Assembly: GCA_947034885.2 (NCBI GenBank)
Contig: OX344756.2
Location: 19,017,489-19,081,488, forward strand
Direction: 5' to 3'
DNA: 64,000 bases
From: Thuidium tamariscinum
Lineage: Eukaryota > Streptophyta > Bryopsida > Hypnales > Thuidiaceae
Made by a program: the position numbers and the translations under genes. Within the stretch, counting starts at the first letter, position 1. Each line of letters begins with the position of its first letter. Of this stretch, positions 25,227-39,102 are shown one piece after another. The notes under the pieces are model-generated. The model did not search any database, had not been told where the DNA came from, and saw only the letters and a list, made by a program, of their open reading frames with translations.

Positions 25227-28200
25227 ATGTGCTCAGATTCGGTAAAAAAATAATTCAGAACCTAATTCCAAATGGCGTCTACTAAATTATTCAAAGTTCA
25301 TAAGGTGGTTTAATTCAATAATGGTGTAGGAAATAATTGCCGAAAATTATCTAAATTCATAAAAATCAAATTTTTTTTTGTTAGCAACATTTCGAATTTT
25401 TTCTATTAAAAAAATAATTGTAAATGGAGGCAAATGTAATCATCTTGTACTATATGAATGTCCAAAATTTTTTAACAATGAAAAGTTCAAGACATGTAAA
25501 AAATAGAGGTCAAAATCAAAAATCTCATAGAAATATTAAATATCTCAAAAGATGAAGTTTGAAGAAAATAACAATTTTCATGTACTAAATGAAATTACTT
25601 CTAAAAATAATATATCAAGTCCAACAAATCTAATATTAATCCTCAAACGCCGGACTTATAACCACTATTTTCAAGCCTTGTGTCAACACCCAATTTGATG
25701 CCATTTCAGGACTAGATGTGTATGGAATTTTTTTAATTTATTTTTCAGAGATGAAGTTACATTTCTTCTATACTTCTTAGAAATTTTAGATTTTTTTGAG
25801 GAAAATTAATTTTTCTGAGAATTTTTAAGGAAAAAGTGAAGAAAAATCATATCAAATAGAAAATTATTCCAAAAAATAAAAGAATTTCATTATGTACATA
25901 CATTTTAGTAGCAAACATCATGATGTAAACTCAATTTCTGTATCATTCTATAATTACAGTTTAGAAGAAATTGAAAATACATCCAAAGTGAATATCGCAA
26001 TAAAATATTCAAAATTATGATTCTTTCCAAAATTTCAATTGGAAAAGAAATTAGAATAGATGACCTTCATTTTGTTAGTTGGGCTCAAACTCAAAAAATA
26101 TTGATTTTGTAGAGAAATTTGAGATTTAGAGCAAGGAACAACAACTTCCCAAAACACATTGAAAATAGCATATTTTGTGATTTGTGTTTTTATTTAAATT
26201 TCTTATTCATGTGAAGGAAAACACTCACAAGACTATAAAGTGAATTAGGTACTTTTTATAATCTTTGTGAAAGGTCAAGCAAAAAAAAATGGATAAAAAA
26301 TTGCTAGCAATCTCCTTGGACACTATTGCAAAATCATCGAAGCGCCACACAATGGCATTGCCAATGCTTCAGGATTAAGGTATGGTGATACTTTCAAATA
26401 ATAGAATAGTGCATTTGTAAGAAGTTTCATTTATTGAGTGGGTCAATGATAAATAACTAAAAATGTATATTTCTTTTTTGAATGAATGAGTGATTGTACA
26501 CTAGACCAAATTAAGTGAATTTGAAGTCAAATGGTGTTGAAAGTTTGATATTTTTGATGGTATATGACATATACCATCAAAAATCAAGTTATTTTTTGAA
26601 TATTTATAGAAAGATGTGAGTGGAGGGTTTGGAAAAGTTCTTGTTTTATGTTTTTTTATCAATTGTTAAAGAATATTGGATAATTTGAAATAAAGTAGGA
26701 GGTTGATTGCTCATGGTAAAAACCATTTAATTATATTCACAACTAAACTTTAGACTTTATATAAGCATTGTAAACCAATTGAGTCCAAAATTATCAATGA
26801 AAACATGAAAAAATCATTTTAACTTACAAACATAGTTCAAAGACAAGGGATAGAAATTTAAATGTGAAAGAAGGTAATTGCAAAAAACACCTGCACTATT
26901 TGTTGCATTTTCATGATTTTTTTAATGTATTTTAAAATTAAAAAATTATCATTTTTTAATTTTAAAAACATGAATGATACATACGCCTTTAAGGTGAAGG
27001 GATGGAAAATACCATGAAAATGGACATTTTGATTTGATTTTTTTTAAAATAAGAAAATTCAAAAAACACCTAGGAAAAGAATTGTTTAGAAAAATTCTCT
27101 AAGGAGGAGAACTAGAAAAGTGTCAAGTCTCAAGAAAATAAATATTTTGATGTTTTAATTAGGAAAAAATAGGAAAATTAAGCAAATTTACAAAATCAAA
27201 ATTGGCCATTTGCGACAACTTTATAGAAATGGTCATTCATTTAAAAATCATTAAAATAATACTTTATATGTTTCAAAATGCAAGCACAAAGAAGTTCACT
27301 TTGTTGACTTCTACACTACACAAAAAATAACTTTAAAAAGAATTTCCGCTCTAGAAAGCTACAAGTCTATTAGAAGATCATTGCATCCAAATTTTAGCTC
27401 AAAATTCGTTTTTGGGGGTACTAAATAGTGCTATAAACTTCAATATTGGCTAGTGTGACATTCAATTGGGGGCTATTTTTGGATAGTAAACTATTTCTAA
27501 AGATTATAAAAAAAATTAGGCAAGGTAATTAAATGATAGCTATGACCACCTTCCCTACAAATTTTGAGTCAATTGGAGCCAAAAGACAAAAGTTATGGCC
27601 AAAAAATAAATTAACATGCAACATGTGACACAAAATAGTTCAAGTGTTTCTTGCAACCACCCCGGAGTACTTTGAATTATACTACTTAACAACAAAATGC
27701 TAAGAAGCAACAATATATAAAAACTAACAAATGTGATTCAAGTTATTAAATTGCTCATAATGACATAGACTTCTTGTGCTTCATTTTATTAGATAAGTAA
27801 ATTGCCCATACTTATAACCAATTTGCATTACTAACCTATTAAAATTCTTGCTTACAATATAAGTCCTTTGAACAAAAAAAACCTACAATCAATTTTGGAT
27901 GCACTTGTTATTAGCACTTTGAAAATTTACAAATTTCTTGTTCAAGTATGCCAAGAAAATCTAAAGACACCAAACAAAAACCCTCACCCCCACCCACCCT
28001 AAATTGCAATGTCATGAGTGGAAATTTGGAACCAAACTCAAATAGTTTTCCGGACAATTTGAGGAGTTACCCTCACCAAAATAAAAATTCACTTTGATTG
28101 TCAGTGTAAACTATAACCGGTTGTTGACTTTTCAATGCTAACGTGGCTCTATGCTATAGACTACCCATCACCATCACCATCAAAAGTTATATCTCATAAC

Positions 28201-28322
28201 CTTCTTTCCTTTCAACTTGCTTCCTACACTCTTGGATCATGAAGATTAAAGGTTGTGATTGAAAGTGAACAACCGGTTATGTCCGATAACCTTCTCGTGG
28301 CTACCGCGGCTCAAAGGTTATC
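25227..28322. other. AT-rich non-coding stretch between two inverted MITEs
   Basis: No open frame longer than noise and no splice-compatible coding signal. It includes the dispersed repeat at about 27180-27580. The last 200 bases are GC-richer and contain ACAACCGGTTAT, inverse to CTATAACCGGTTGT about 160 bp earlier. Confidence 0.5.
27180..27580. repeat. Dispersed repeat, inverse copy of about 4220-4620
   Basis: It matches the 4.2-4.6 kb repeat in inverse orientation (TGACATTCAATTGGGG, TTTCAAAATGCAAGCA). Old and diverged; class unknown. Confidence 0.5.
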
Positions 28323-28598
28323 TAAGGTAGGTACACCCAAAAGTACCAGTTTTTCATACTGGGCCTAGTTCCTGTTATTATGTTGTTCAGATTTCTTACA
28401 ATCTTGTTGGTGAGTGAAAGCATGTTCCAACGCACCAAAGAACAGTGGATTTGGATACCGTACGCAAAAGTTATTAACAGTCAAAGTGTGTTTCTGAAAG
28501 CGCCATCTACAGTGTGGGTACATGACTGATTTTGAAAATGTATGCACGTTGTACAGGGCGCTTTAAGGTCAGGTGCCGTTTTGTGTGTACCTACCTTA
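28323..28598. mobile_element. TA-target MITE, AGGTAGGTACACCC subfamily (copy B)
   Basis: Termini TAAGGTAGGTACACCCAAAA and TTGTGTGTACCTACCTTA are bounded by TA. Its length (276 bp) is almost that of copy A (275 bp), and the same internal blocks occur in opposite orientation. Confidence 0.85.
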
Positions 28599-30310
28599 AT
28601 ACATAAACGGTAGGTCACCAGAAATGTGTCGAAACTTTGACAGTGTAAAGCAAATGAGTATATCCAGAGCTCATCGAAGAGCATATTCCCTGTTTGGTAA
28701 CATCCATAGCGCCAAAAAAATTTAGCTCTCAAGGCTTCAATTTACTACTTTTGTGGTCGAATACGCACTATTGCGCACTCCCAGACGAATCTCCCTTGCA
28801 GTTTAGGTGCCATGCTACACGAGTGGAATCTCTGTAAGTGGAATGAAAAGCAAGATTCTCAGTTGGGGTAAAGTGGGAAAGGGATCTGTGCTCGCAGGCT
28901 TCGTGGGATTTGCTGCAATCAGGGATTCAAATCATTATATTCTTCGTAATTTAGTAATCGCGCACAGTGCATCCGTCGATTTGAAAATGCAGGAAAGAAT
29001 TGGGCAGGAAACACTGCCGGTTGATCGATAACAAGGACAGTGATGTCCTCACAGAAAGTCTGCTCAAGTGCTGCACATGAGTGCCGTGCATTCAATAGCA
29101 GAAGTAACTTGTTACTACCGGCAGCATGTGTCCGTGACTAAATTACACCCTTCACGTATTTAAAAACAATCATCTAAAATGTACATGTGAAAGTCTTCAA
29201 AAAGGTGCCTGAACTTGACTTAAAAACCCTTACAGCAGTAAAAATCACAATCTCCTGGATGATGTAGATAGAAGAAGGCAATAGCGCAAAAGAAAACCCC
29301 GATTCCCAAATTTGGTCAAGATGTCATGGTCTCATTCCAATAAAGTCACCAATAATTTCAGTCACTCTTTTTCCTGGTCGAGCCAGCCACCGGCAGAAAA
29401 TTCTACACGTTCAGGTCATCATCTAGATGCATGAGCGTATGTGCAATCACTGTTCCTAGTACAAAGATGGAACCTCGTTGTCATTGAAAGTCCGAATCAT
29501 CGCGAACGTCCTGCAGTGTAGATCTCAAGCTAGCAATAAAATAATTCAAGGCCCACCACACGGGTTCAAATTCCCGACTCTTAAAATGTAAAGACACAAC
29601 TCAATTTCAATCCAAAGCGACCCTCTCCAGACACTTCATCACCACATTTGCCCATTGTAAGTTAGTTGGAAAAAACAAGAGTATGATCTACAGTCGTAAT
29701 CGCCGTGCTTCATCGCACTCTCTGAGAGCTGTAGCTCCCCAAGAATTGACGACCCTGATAAAATTGAAACAAGAGTGGTTCGTTCAATAACTGAATGCCA
29801 ACCCTGGAAGGGTAATCTAGAATAATGTACAAAAGTGAAGTTTCTGCACACCCCTATTCCCGAATTGCATGACTCAACTCCTTCATAATGTAGCACCAAT
29901 CCAGGTAACCCTACGATTAGACACAACAAGCTTCCGATCAAAAGCACCTCTCAGTTGAAAGTTTACGAGAGGCATGTGGGACCCCATTCCGCCACCTCGG
30001 ATGCCAAGTCACCCTGTTCCGTGTCCACGTCACTGAATTCATGTCACCCCATTTGCACTCTGCAAGAGTGGCCGCGGCCATGTCGAAGCTTTATTGCAGT
30101 AATTCTGCCGACAACTATCGACGCATACAATTGACGAGATAAAACCAGAACCAAAAAAGCGGAACGAAGAATTAAGCCTTGCACATATTGTATTTTAAAG
30201 GAAATAATCTAAACAAAATTTTACAGCGCAGTGGCAGGAGACCTGCGTAAACTTACAATTGCAGAAAGAAGTTTCAGCTATGGCGAAAGAGACAGAACAA
30301 TGGATCCCAG
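28599..30310. other. Intergenic, no gene recognised
   Basis: Short frames at 28807-29031 (+) and 29639-29947 (-) lack recognisable similarity. The last few hundred bases before 30311 are the expected 3' UTR of the NHL gene on the minus strand. Confidence 0.4.
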
Positions 30311-30979
30311 CTAGCTACTCTTATCACAATCAGACGAAATGAGCGTCCCGGCGTTCCCCTGATCCGGCGGCGTAACGACCACCCGACAGTGTGTATGCAG
30401 CCATATCCAAAACGACGTGTAACTCCCGATATGTGCTCTCACGCGCGTATCCACTTTCACACGCACAGTGACGGCCCTCTGGTTGATCTCCGCCCTCAAC
30501 GCCGTCCCTACAATGTTGCTCACCCCCACTGCGTCCCCCCGCGTGGTCACCGGCACGATCTGCGAGGATTTCTTGCCCAGACGGAAGCCCGCCACGGAGC
30601 TATGGCCGATGTCCACGCCGAGGTAGGTGGTTTGCACGTTGAACTTCTCGTACTCCATGGTCACCCTGCGGTTGGGGTTGCGAGCCTCCAGGCCGTACGT
30701 GAACTCGGCGGTGATCTGGGAGTTCGAGAGAAGGTTGTTGGCGTCGCCGGCGACGGTTAAGGTAGGGACGGAAGCCGAGACGATGTAGTAGTGGGTGGAC
30801 TTGGGACGGTCGAGGGCCAGCCAGCCGATGAGTACAGCCAGACCGAGGACGATCACGGCGAAAATGAAGCACGAGCACAATCCAATGCAGCAGCCCGCGC
30901 AGAGACGGGTGACGCGGTGGTGGCGACGGTGAGGGGAGCCTTCCACGTCTTCCCCGAGGCTCAAACGATTCCACCCCAT
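30311..30979 (-). CDS. NDR1/HIN1-like (NHL) protein, LEA2 family
   Basis: A single-exon frame of 222 residues on the minus strand. A basic N-terminal tail (SPHRRHHRVTRLC) is followed by a Cys-rich transmembrane segment (about residues 31-56, IGLCSCFIFAVIVLGLAVLI). The boundary motif LDRPKSTHYYIVSASVPTLT follows, then a LEA2/WHy beta-sandwich with the hallmark ARNPNRRVTMEYEKFNV and a later stretch of alternating hydrophobic residues (AVTVRVKVDTRVR). This is the architecture of plant NHL proteins, plasma-membrane-anchored and linked to defence and membrane stability. The start is the ATG at 30979; a reading frame extends three codons further upstream but starts there with TTG. The gene appears intact and intronless, as is usual for the family. 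The CDS is much GC-richer than its surroundings. Confidence 0.93.
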   Translation of the reverse strand: MGWNRLSLGEDVEGSPHRRHHRVTRLCAGCCIGLCSCFIFAVIVLGLAVLIGWLALDRPKSTHYYIVSASVPTLTVAGDANNLLSNSQITAEFTYGLEARNPNRRVTMEYEKFNVQTTYLGVDIGHSSVAGFRLGKKSSQIVPVTTRGDAVGVSNIVGTALRAEINQRAVTVRVKVDTRVRAHIGSYTSFWIWLHTHCRVVVTPPDQGNAGTLISSDCDKSS

Positions 30980-32100
30980 CTCGACCAAAAGGGAAAGGAA
31001 GCTCTAAAATTCAGATAGCAAGTTCCGACCTGAAAGGAAAAGGAAGCTCTGAATGTATCGCAGACTAATTTCGATCGAAGACGAAAATCCGACCCCAAAT
31101 CACAAAAACTGCAGGTTTCGATCGAAACAGGTCACACGCTTCGACAAGCTAGTTCCGACAAATCGATCAGAATTTCCCTCGAACAGAAATCAACTACTGC
31201 AGATACTAAACAAAACTACCGGCCAATGCTATCCTCCACCACTACTTTCTCAGTCGTGAGTATATTTTTCGATCTGATATATTCAAGTCGATCCGATTCG
31301 ACACGGCAGCGTTCAGTCACTCACTCCCCTAAAAGCTTTGCTGCGGAAATCGGTCAAAGATCTCCAGGACCAGATACACCCTTCAGGTAGTCGGTGACAG
31401 AAGCAGCAGCTAGCAACAACATGGGGGTGCGCACTACTGGGGGTACTACTGTAGAGAGCAACCAGCAAATGGATAATATCTAGCTAGCAGAGGAAACAAC
31501 GGCATGCCAGAAAAGCAGTAAATTTCGTGAAGCTGCAAACGTTTGTGCGCGGTTTGGGGGCTGCGAGATTCGGTGGGGTTCATAATTGCATGGGGAAAGA
31601 GGGGTAGGGCTCTAAGTTACTGTAGCTGCAGAATGTGCTAAGAAAAGGAAAAGAACAGAGGAATCTTTCTGGGCACTGTACATCAGTTCGGGGGTTCCAG
31701 CCGTTGGGTGGAAGTGATGACTAGCCAACGGTCACTAAGTTAACTATACACAGGAGCTACATTTTACGTCTCTGAAGCTGCATTTGTGTTGGCAACGGAT
31801 CTATCGGCTCGGGAAGAGGCCGGCTCACGACTCACGAGAGAGAACAGAAACATGACAGAAGCATTTCTAGACCAGAAAAGGGGATTTGCAAAGAGATACT
31901 TCCCCTTCGACAAGCACGTTCTCTAATATCACACCCGCTTAAGCGGAACGGACGGACTGACGGACTGACTCCGTCTGGCACACTCATGCCAGGGCAGCCA
32001 GGCCATAATGAGCTGGATTAGCAGACAGATTAAGGTTGAGGCACCAGTAACCGACCATTTAAGCAATTTCAGAGAAGACTGTGCACAGTATGAGGTGGTA
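30980..32100. other. Upstream region of the NHL gene
   Basis: Mixed-composition sequence before the minus-strand NHL start, expected to hold its 5' UTR and promoter. No named cis element or other gene could be supported. Confidence 0.4.
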
Positions 32101-33338
32101 GAATTTTTCCCATGTAGAAAGATAGGAGAGATGGAGATTCTAAAATTTTCAAAATTTAATTCCAGAAGTTGAAATTACTATGAATTTTGGGGGTCAAAAA
32201 GTACTTTTGATCAATAGTCAATGTTTAGAGTTTTACAATTCCAATCATTCGAGAATTACTTTCATGCCTACAACTTCTTACTTCTTATGCTCACTAATTT
32301 GGGACATGTGTCATAACCTTATTAGGCGGAATGCAATTTAAATTCTAGTTGGAAATTTGTTTAGGCCTCAATTGGAAATACTACACCCGTATTGGACATG
32401 GCAAGTTATTGGTGTCTCAACCTTAGAGTCCTAGCATACAATAAAACTTGGTTAATGGTCACAAAGATACAAGTTAACCCCAAGCTTAGATGGAATAAAC
32501 CTACAAACATTGATTTCAAGCCTTATTGTCCATCACCCTATTTGCCATCATTTTTTAACTAGATATTAAATTAAAATTTTATATTTAATTTCAGAGATAA
32601 AATCATACATCTACTACAAATCTTTTTAGTAGAAATTTAAAATTACTATGAAAGTCTAAAGAAAAAATATTCTATAACATCATGGTATAAAAAAATTATT
32701 GGGTTACTTTAAAATTAGAAAATCAATAGACTATGGTTATAGGCCTAAAGTTTTTATTGCTATAATTAGTTAAACTCAAATTCAAAAATATCATTTTCAT
32801 CACTAAAATTTATGTCAATAGTAAATAGCAAGAGATGGCCAAAATATACTACTAATAAGGTGATATGTAGATAAAGCATCTTATTCTTTACAAAAGTCAA
32901 TAACATCATAATGACAAAATTTGCAATATTAATTTCTAAAAATATAAATTCAAAAAAAAATTACGCATTAGACAAAATTTGGCTCCACAAAAAGGTGTTT
33001 CTGGCAAGTTCCCCCTATTGTTTCTGCAATAGTGAAGGAATGGATGTCCGTTGTCCGCCATTATAAATAAATAAAATAAAATAAATTGGTCTATGAAATG
33101 TTTTTAAAAAAAAAAATTTTAATCTAACATGGCTATTGCTTGACCACATCGTATTTCAATAGTTCCACAATTCTCAAATTTTCCTACTATACAAGAACTG
33201 ACAGTCTTCTATGGAGCCAAATCTCCTCTAATGAAAAAATATTTTTTCCATCCTATAATTTTGAATGACTAAGTCATATATCCATCAAACATTTAGTATT
33301 TGAAATGTCCTTCTAGAATAGAATTCATTAAGGTGAAC

Positions 33339-33647
33339 CATAAGAGGATTTTTGGCTGTTTTAGAAGATTATAAGTTCCCATATGTTGGGAATGTTGTAG
33401 GAATGCGGGGAACCTTCCACATCAACATGAAAATGTGGTTGAGCAATTGCCACATCAAATAATACTAATTAATTTTATTAAATTAATTATTAAATATTTT
33501 TTTACTTTTGAAGACATTTTGGAAATTTTAGAATTTTTTTTAAAAAATTCCAAAATTCAGATTAATAGAGGATGGTTTACAGTAGTGGGAACAATTTTAG
33601 GGAACGGCCCTGAAACGGTCTTCCAAAGGCCCATAAATCCTCTTATG
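33339..33647. mobile_element. Small inverted-terminal-repeat element
   Basis: CATAAGAGGATTTTTGG at the left and CCATAAATCCTCTTATG at the right are inverted. The interior (AAGTTCCCATATGTTGGGAA, GAAACGGTCTTCCAA) has diverged counterparts at about 5030-5250. Target duplication not clear. Confidence 0.55.
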
Positions 33648-36254
33648 TAGCCTACTACTACTATTCTTTTTGACTATATTGTTCAAGATTCTCAGATATT
33701 GGGAATTAGATTATCCAATTGGGCAAAGTAATTGCAAATTACTAAAAATAGATAAGTGCAAGCAAACATGGAGCTTACATTTGGAATCTAGAAGTGTCCT
33801 AGATGTTACCCAAATTATTTCGTATTTTTTTGGAATTCCACGTTGATTCCATGGGAAGTCAATCATAAACAAACATATTTGTAAATTCCTAAAAATTACA
33901 TACATTGCGGTAAAATCTCATTAGAAATTAGATTAGGTTGTTGTATACTAAATAAGTGACAAGTCAAATTTGAAGACATTTTCCCAACTACCTAAACCAC
34001 CATTGACATTGAATTTCACGAGAATTTATAACTCAAGAGCATGTTGACCGACATACCATGAGCAAATGATGTCCGATTGGAGCGAATGAAAAGATATTAT
34101 TTAGTTTCACAGACATTCCTAATGACCTTGGCTTGATAGATTCATCAAAAAGTGCAAATTCCAAAAGTTAGATTCTTAACTTTCAATTGAAATTACCGTA
34201 ATTCCAATTTGCGCTCACAAATGGCCTAGGAGTAAGAAGTAAGGGGCCCCTTATCGTAATTGGAGTCTTTTGAAGACAATGGTACATACGAATTTCCGTT
34301 TTGGGTTGTTTTCTAAAATATAGAGAGGATCAATTTTTAATTTGACTTTTTTAATGTGAATTGCGGTTAATTAAAAGTGATTTTGGAGATATCTTTTGGA
34401 AAATCAAAGATTGGATTTGGTCAAGATCTTTTTTTGTGTAAAAATCCATCTTTGGACTAAAAAAAGACAATTTTCAAAATAACTTTTGGTTAATTTGCAA
34501 AATATCTAGGTAGATTAAGATTAATTTCAAAATATCTTGGGTTAAGATCTTGGATTTGATTTGGCCAAGATTTTATTAGCTAAGTGGGGAGAGTTCTAAA
34601 TTTTTTCTACCATTAAACAAGTATGATTTGAAATTACGTTTAGATTGGATTAGGAAAAAAATAACAAAGTGTTTTTACTAACGGCTGGGCCCTCTCTGGT
34701 AAGTTGTTAGTAAAAACTACACATGTTGGGAGACTTTGTATATCTTTTTCTTGGTGATTCATTTGAACTTGAAATTTGGAGCACATATTATCAACATAGA
34801 TGTGAATTCACAAAAAAAAATTCATGGTAAGAAACCAATTTTTCAGCCCATGGGACGGTGTCAAAGTTGGAAATTGTGAAAATTTTCTCAAAACTACACT
34901 TATTGGGAGATTTCAAATATCTTCTTAAAAAAAAATTCTTTTACCTTGAAATTTTTTATATATATTAAAAACATATAGATTGTTGCATGACAAAAATTTC
35001 ATGGCAAAAGAAAAAAAACTCAATCCTTAGGAAGGTGTCAAAGTTGAAAGTAGTGAAATGTTTCTCACCACTACCCATGTTGGTATATTTTGAATAACTT
35101 TTGTTTGGTGAATCTTTTGGCCTTGAAATTTGGCATACATATAGTTAACTTAAAGATGATGCTATGGTAAAAATTTGGTGGTAAAACACCAATTTTTGAG
35201 CTTGCGGGAGGCTTCCAAAGTTGGCAATACCGAAATTTTTCTCAATGCGGATGCGAAAACGACATTTTGATTGGTACCCCACTGTACAATATACTTGAAA
35301 GCTAAAACCGCATGTGTACCTCTAGTAAATTTTCATTCAAAATCTCTTTAAAGGTCATTGCTTACAATCTTATGTCTAGGACGATATTCACTTAAAATTT
35401 GCTTAAAAACTCCCCTTCCAGTCTTCTAGTGGTAATAAAAAAAACACTTTGTTTGTTCATGTCATTAATAAATTTTCACTCAAGCTTTGATATATTAGAC
35501 ATATATTTTGTTACATTTTTTAGTGCTTGGTTTGTTGTTTGAGCCTTTATAGGAATCAAGATTTGACATGTTCCATCGTTGAGTTTGAAATAGGAATTAT
35601 GTTAATTTATGTATATATTATGCTTCAATATATTTATCTACTTTGTAACTAGAATCATTCTTTTTTCATTGTGGTGAGGTGTAAAACTTTATATTTTACA
35701 ATTCTTGTTCTTATAGCTTTTCATTTTAATCACTCTTGTTCATGGCATTGTCATTTGAAATCACTTGTTCTTTGTATAGACTCAATTTTTGAAGTCACTG
35801 TAGTCCTATAAGAAACTATGGCCTTTTAGATGATTTTTGATAAAATTTTATTGAAAACATGTGAATATTTAGTAAAATTTTACTAAAAGCTCCTAATAGG
35901 TCATTACTTATAAGACTATAAGACTATAAGACTAGGACTATACTTAAAGCACCCATTTACTTTGTAGTGTTCTAAAAGGGAAGAAGGGAATGTACATTCA
36001 TAAAGAGCTTCCATTTTCTATTTTCAATAAGACAAAATAATGAACACGGTTACTAGTATGTAAGCATAGAAGTGTGAACTTATGAGCCTCAAAGATGATG
36101 CACCTATAGTATAGGTGCTTATACTCTAGAAACCTTTTATAATAAGAGTATATTTATACTAATGGTACCTATATTTAGATATTTTTACTATAAATACCTT
36201 CAAAGGTGGTAGTATATCTACATATATACATATTAGAAGGTCACATGCTCACAT

Positions 36255-36426
36255 CACTAGTAGAAAATCTGAAATTTCTATTGATTTGGTCACGTTGATC
36301 GGGGTCAGTTTTCTGCTGGTTTTAACAGAAATCTGTTGATTACAACAGATTTCTGTTAAAACCAGCAGAAAACTGACCCCGATCAACGCGACCAAATCAA
36401 CAAAAATTTCAGATTTTCTACTAGTG
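36255..36426. mobile_element. CACTA-type foldback MITE
   Basis: A nearly perfect 172-bp palindrome centred near 36341. It begins CACTAGTAGAAAATCTGAAA and ends GATTTTCTACTAGTG. The CACTA...TAGTG ends are those of the CACTA (CMC/EnSpm) superfamily. The arms differ at only a few positions and the loop is about four bases, so the transcript would fold into a long hairpin. Confidence 0.85.
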
Positions 36427-37587
36427 ATGCATATTCATGCTCACACACTAGCATCGTTGAAATAATTAACAATGTCTCAATTTGGGTTGTTATTCATTTA
36501 TTCATTACAACTTAGATTTGTATCATTGTACTATATATCCTAAGCCCTAAACTTTGATACCAATCTACTTTCTAACGTATTTTTAAAGATTTTAGACCCC
36601 TAAATCATTTCATTTGTAAATGCATAAATTAGATTTTGCCAATAAAATACTACGTATGGATTTTTTTAGTTTCCATGGATTTCTCTTGGATAGATCATTT
36701 ATGATTCATATGTATTATTTATTTGTATGAATTGTTTGACATATGATATTTGTGTACATTATATTCAACAATAGTTAGAATTTACTTGCTATATATGAGT
36801 TATTGTATTGATCAACCTCAAGACCATATATAAATTTTTGAATTATAGTAGGGACATGTTTAAACGTCTCAAATTTCAATTTTAACCATTATAGGATATA
36901 AGAAAATGGGCAAAAAGTAGAAGTAGAAAAAAGGGGACATATCTACTATGCAATTATAGCTAAATAGCCCCCCATAATTTTAAAAAAAAAGTTTTGATAC
37001 ATATATATATGAATTTCAAGGTAACTATTATAGTACTTGGGTTGAGTGACTTTTAATGGATGGTATTGGATATTCCATCACCATGGTATTATTGAATTTT
37101 CTACAAGACACATTTACTCCATAGATTACTAATTAGAATATTTATGCAACTTCTAGCTCTATAACTTTTGATATAAATTTGAACTACGAAAGTGATAATT
37201 TTTGAATTGAAGACAAATTTGAGAGGCGATATTCATGAAGTCTTTATTCTATTCTAATTGATATTATTTAAATATTCAATATTTTGTTGGAATTGAGAGT
37301 TTGGACCCATAATCATGGTCTTTTAATTTTTTGAAGTTAGAATAATATAAAAACTATAACTAAGATTATTTTTATTTTAATATTTTAATCAAATATTTAT
37401 TTGAAAATAAGTACATTTAATCTGTTACATATACTCCTTCATTCCCATACATAACAATAGTCTTTTTTTTTGTACAAATGAAAGTATTAAGGATATAGCA
37501 ATAGTTTTTTATGCATGTTAAAATCAAATGATTCTAAAATAAATTCACATTGTGTCTTCTCAATTTAAAAAATGTTAGATGTGGCTA

Positions 37588-38340
37588 TTAAACCCTAAAG
37601 TTTCTTGACTATATTTTAAGTAAAAACCCTCTAAAATTGCCATTTCTAATACAAGTACCAAATTTTAGAAGAAAACTACTTTTAGACAAATATAACCTTG
37701 TGATCTTGTAGTATACTTATTTGAGAAGATGGTCAAAAATTTCAAAAATTTCCACCATGTAGATTGGAAGATATTAGCATTTGATTTCTTAAGAATTTAG
37801 TTATGAAATTGAAAAATGCCAAATCTAATGGTTTAAATGTTATAATAAATAATTTGCACCTAATGTTTTTTATTTTTTTTCAAAAATATTGAAAATTGAG
37901 TTAAATAAAGAACTTCAAAGTTTATTTTAGAGTAGAAAATCCATAACTACCTACAAACTAAAACTCTTCATAACTTTTGACTTGTTTATCAAAATATAAT
38001 GATTATTAATAAAAGCTTTATACATTTATATATTTATACATTTATACATGCATGCATGTATGTATGTATGTATTCAAAAAACCAATTTCAAATTTTTATT
38101 TCCTTAAAAAGTAATTTTTTTGGTTTGCCTGAGCTGCTGGAATTAAAAAAGAAACAACATATTATACAATAACTTTTAACTATGTAGTCAAAAGTTACAA
38201 AAAATGTTGGGCTCTAAAGATATTCCTTGTTCTCACTGTCTATCAAATTTTAGACTCAAGATATGGAAGTCTCTAGCCACATGTACCTACCCAAAATTTC
38301 TATGTTGCCAAAAAATGTACTTTGGTCTTTTAGGGGTCAA
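37588..38340. mobile_element. piggyBac-type MITE
   Basis: The left end is TTAAACCCTAAAG and the right end TCTTTTAGGGGTCAA. The interior aligns block by block with 14854-15808 (CCATTTCTAATACAAG, GATCTTGTAGTA, GTAGATTGGAAGATAT). Non-coding. Confidence 0.65.
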
Positions 38341-39102
38341 TGACGATAAATGAAAGAGAATGAAATAGTAACCATTGCAACAACTATAAAGTGTCATTTA
38401 TAAATAAAAAATAGGTTATATAGAGTATGAAGACTTCCTATATAACTACCATACCTTCTCCATATGTCAAGATTTATATAAGAACATCTTAAAATTCAAT
38501 AGATTCAATTCAAAGTTTACTATCTTCTTGTTGTTGACCTATTGAACTTCAAAATGCTCTAAGAAATTTGATTTTTTGATATTTGATAATTGATAAATTG
38601 GATGATAAACAAGAATTCTTGTACTTCATTTCATTAATCAACATCCAAAACAAAAGAAATTATCTTCAACCAAAAGATTAGATCTAAAATAATAGAAACA
38701 AAAAACTTATGACAAATGAAAAATCCAAAAAGGATGTATAATAAACATGGGGCAAAAGGAGTATTTGCAAATTTAAAGCATATTAAAAAATAGACTTTCA
38801 TGCTTGAAAAAATTGACATAAACTTTACCGCCTCGACTTTGATGAATTTGTTGATTCAAAATACAATCTACATTCTTAATATAACCATTGCAATAAGTAA
38901 TGAAGAGTTTCTCTTTCATTACAAAGTGATGTTTGAAAAGAATTTGAAAGAACAAAACAAACTCAAATTCAAATCTAAATCCTACTCAAGGTTTGACAAA
39001 ACACAAATCTCGAAAAGCTCTAAATCATAAAACATTATTAAATCAAGATTGTAACAAAAAAAAAATCAATTATATTTCATATACTACAACGTTGTACAAC
39101 TT

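Larger units (their letters stand above)
32101..39102. other. Long AT-rich intergenic region with transposon remnants
   Basis: No supported gene in 7 kb. Identified pieces: the element at 33339-33647, the CACTA-type foldback at 36255-36426, the piggyBac-type MITE at 37588-38340 and a short CATG/TATG-type simple repeat at about 38036-38075. The remainder looks like decayed repeats. Confidence 0.5.

Noticed and set aside
25227..28322. A composite transposon between the two inverted MITEs
   Set aside because: No transposase or shared outer target duplication is visible; kept only as a finding to test.
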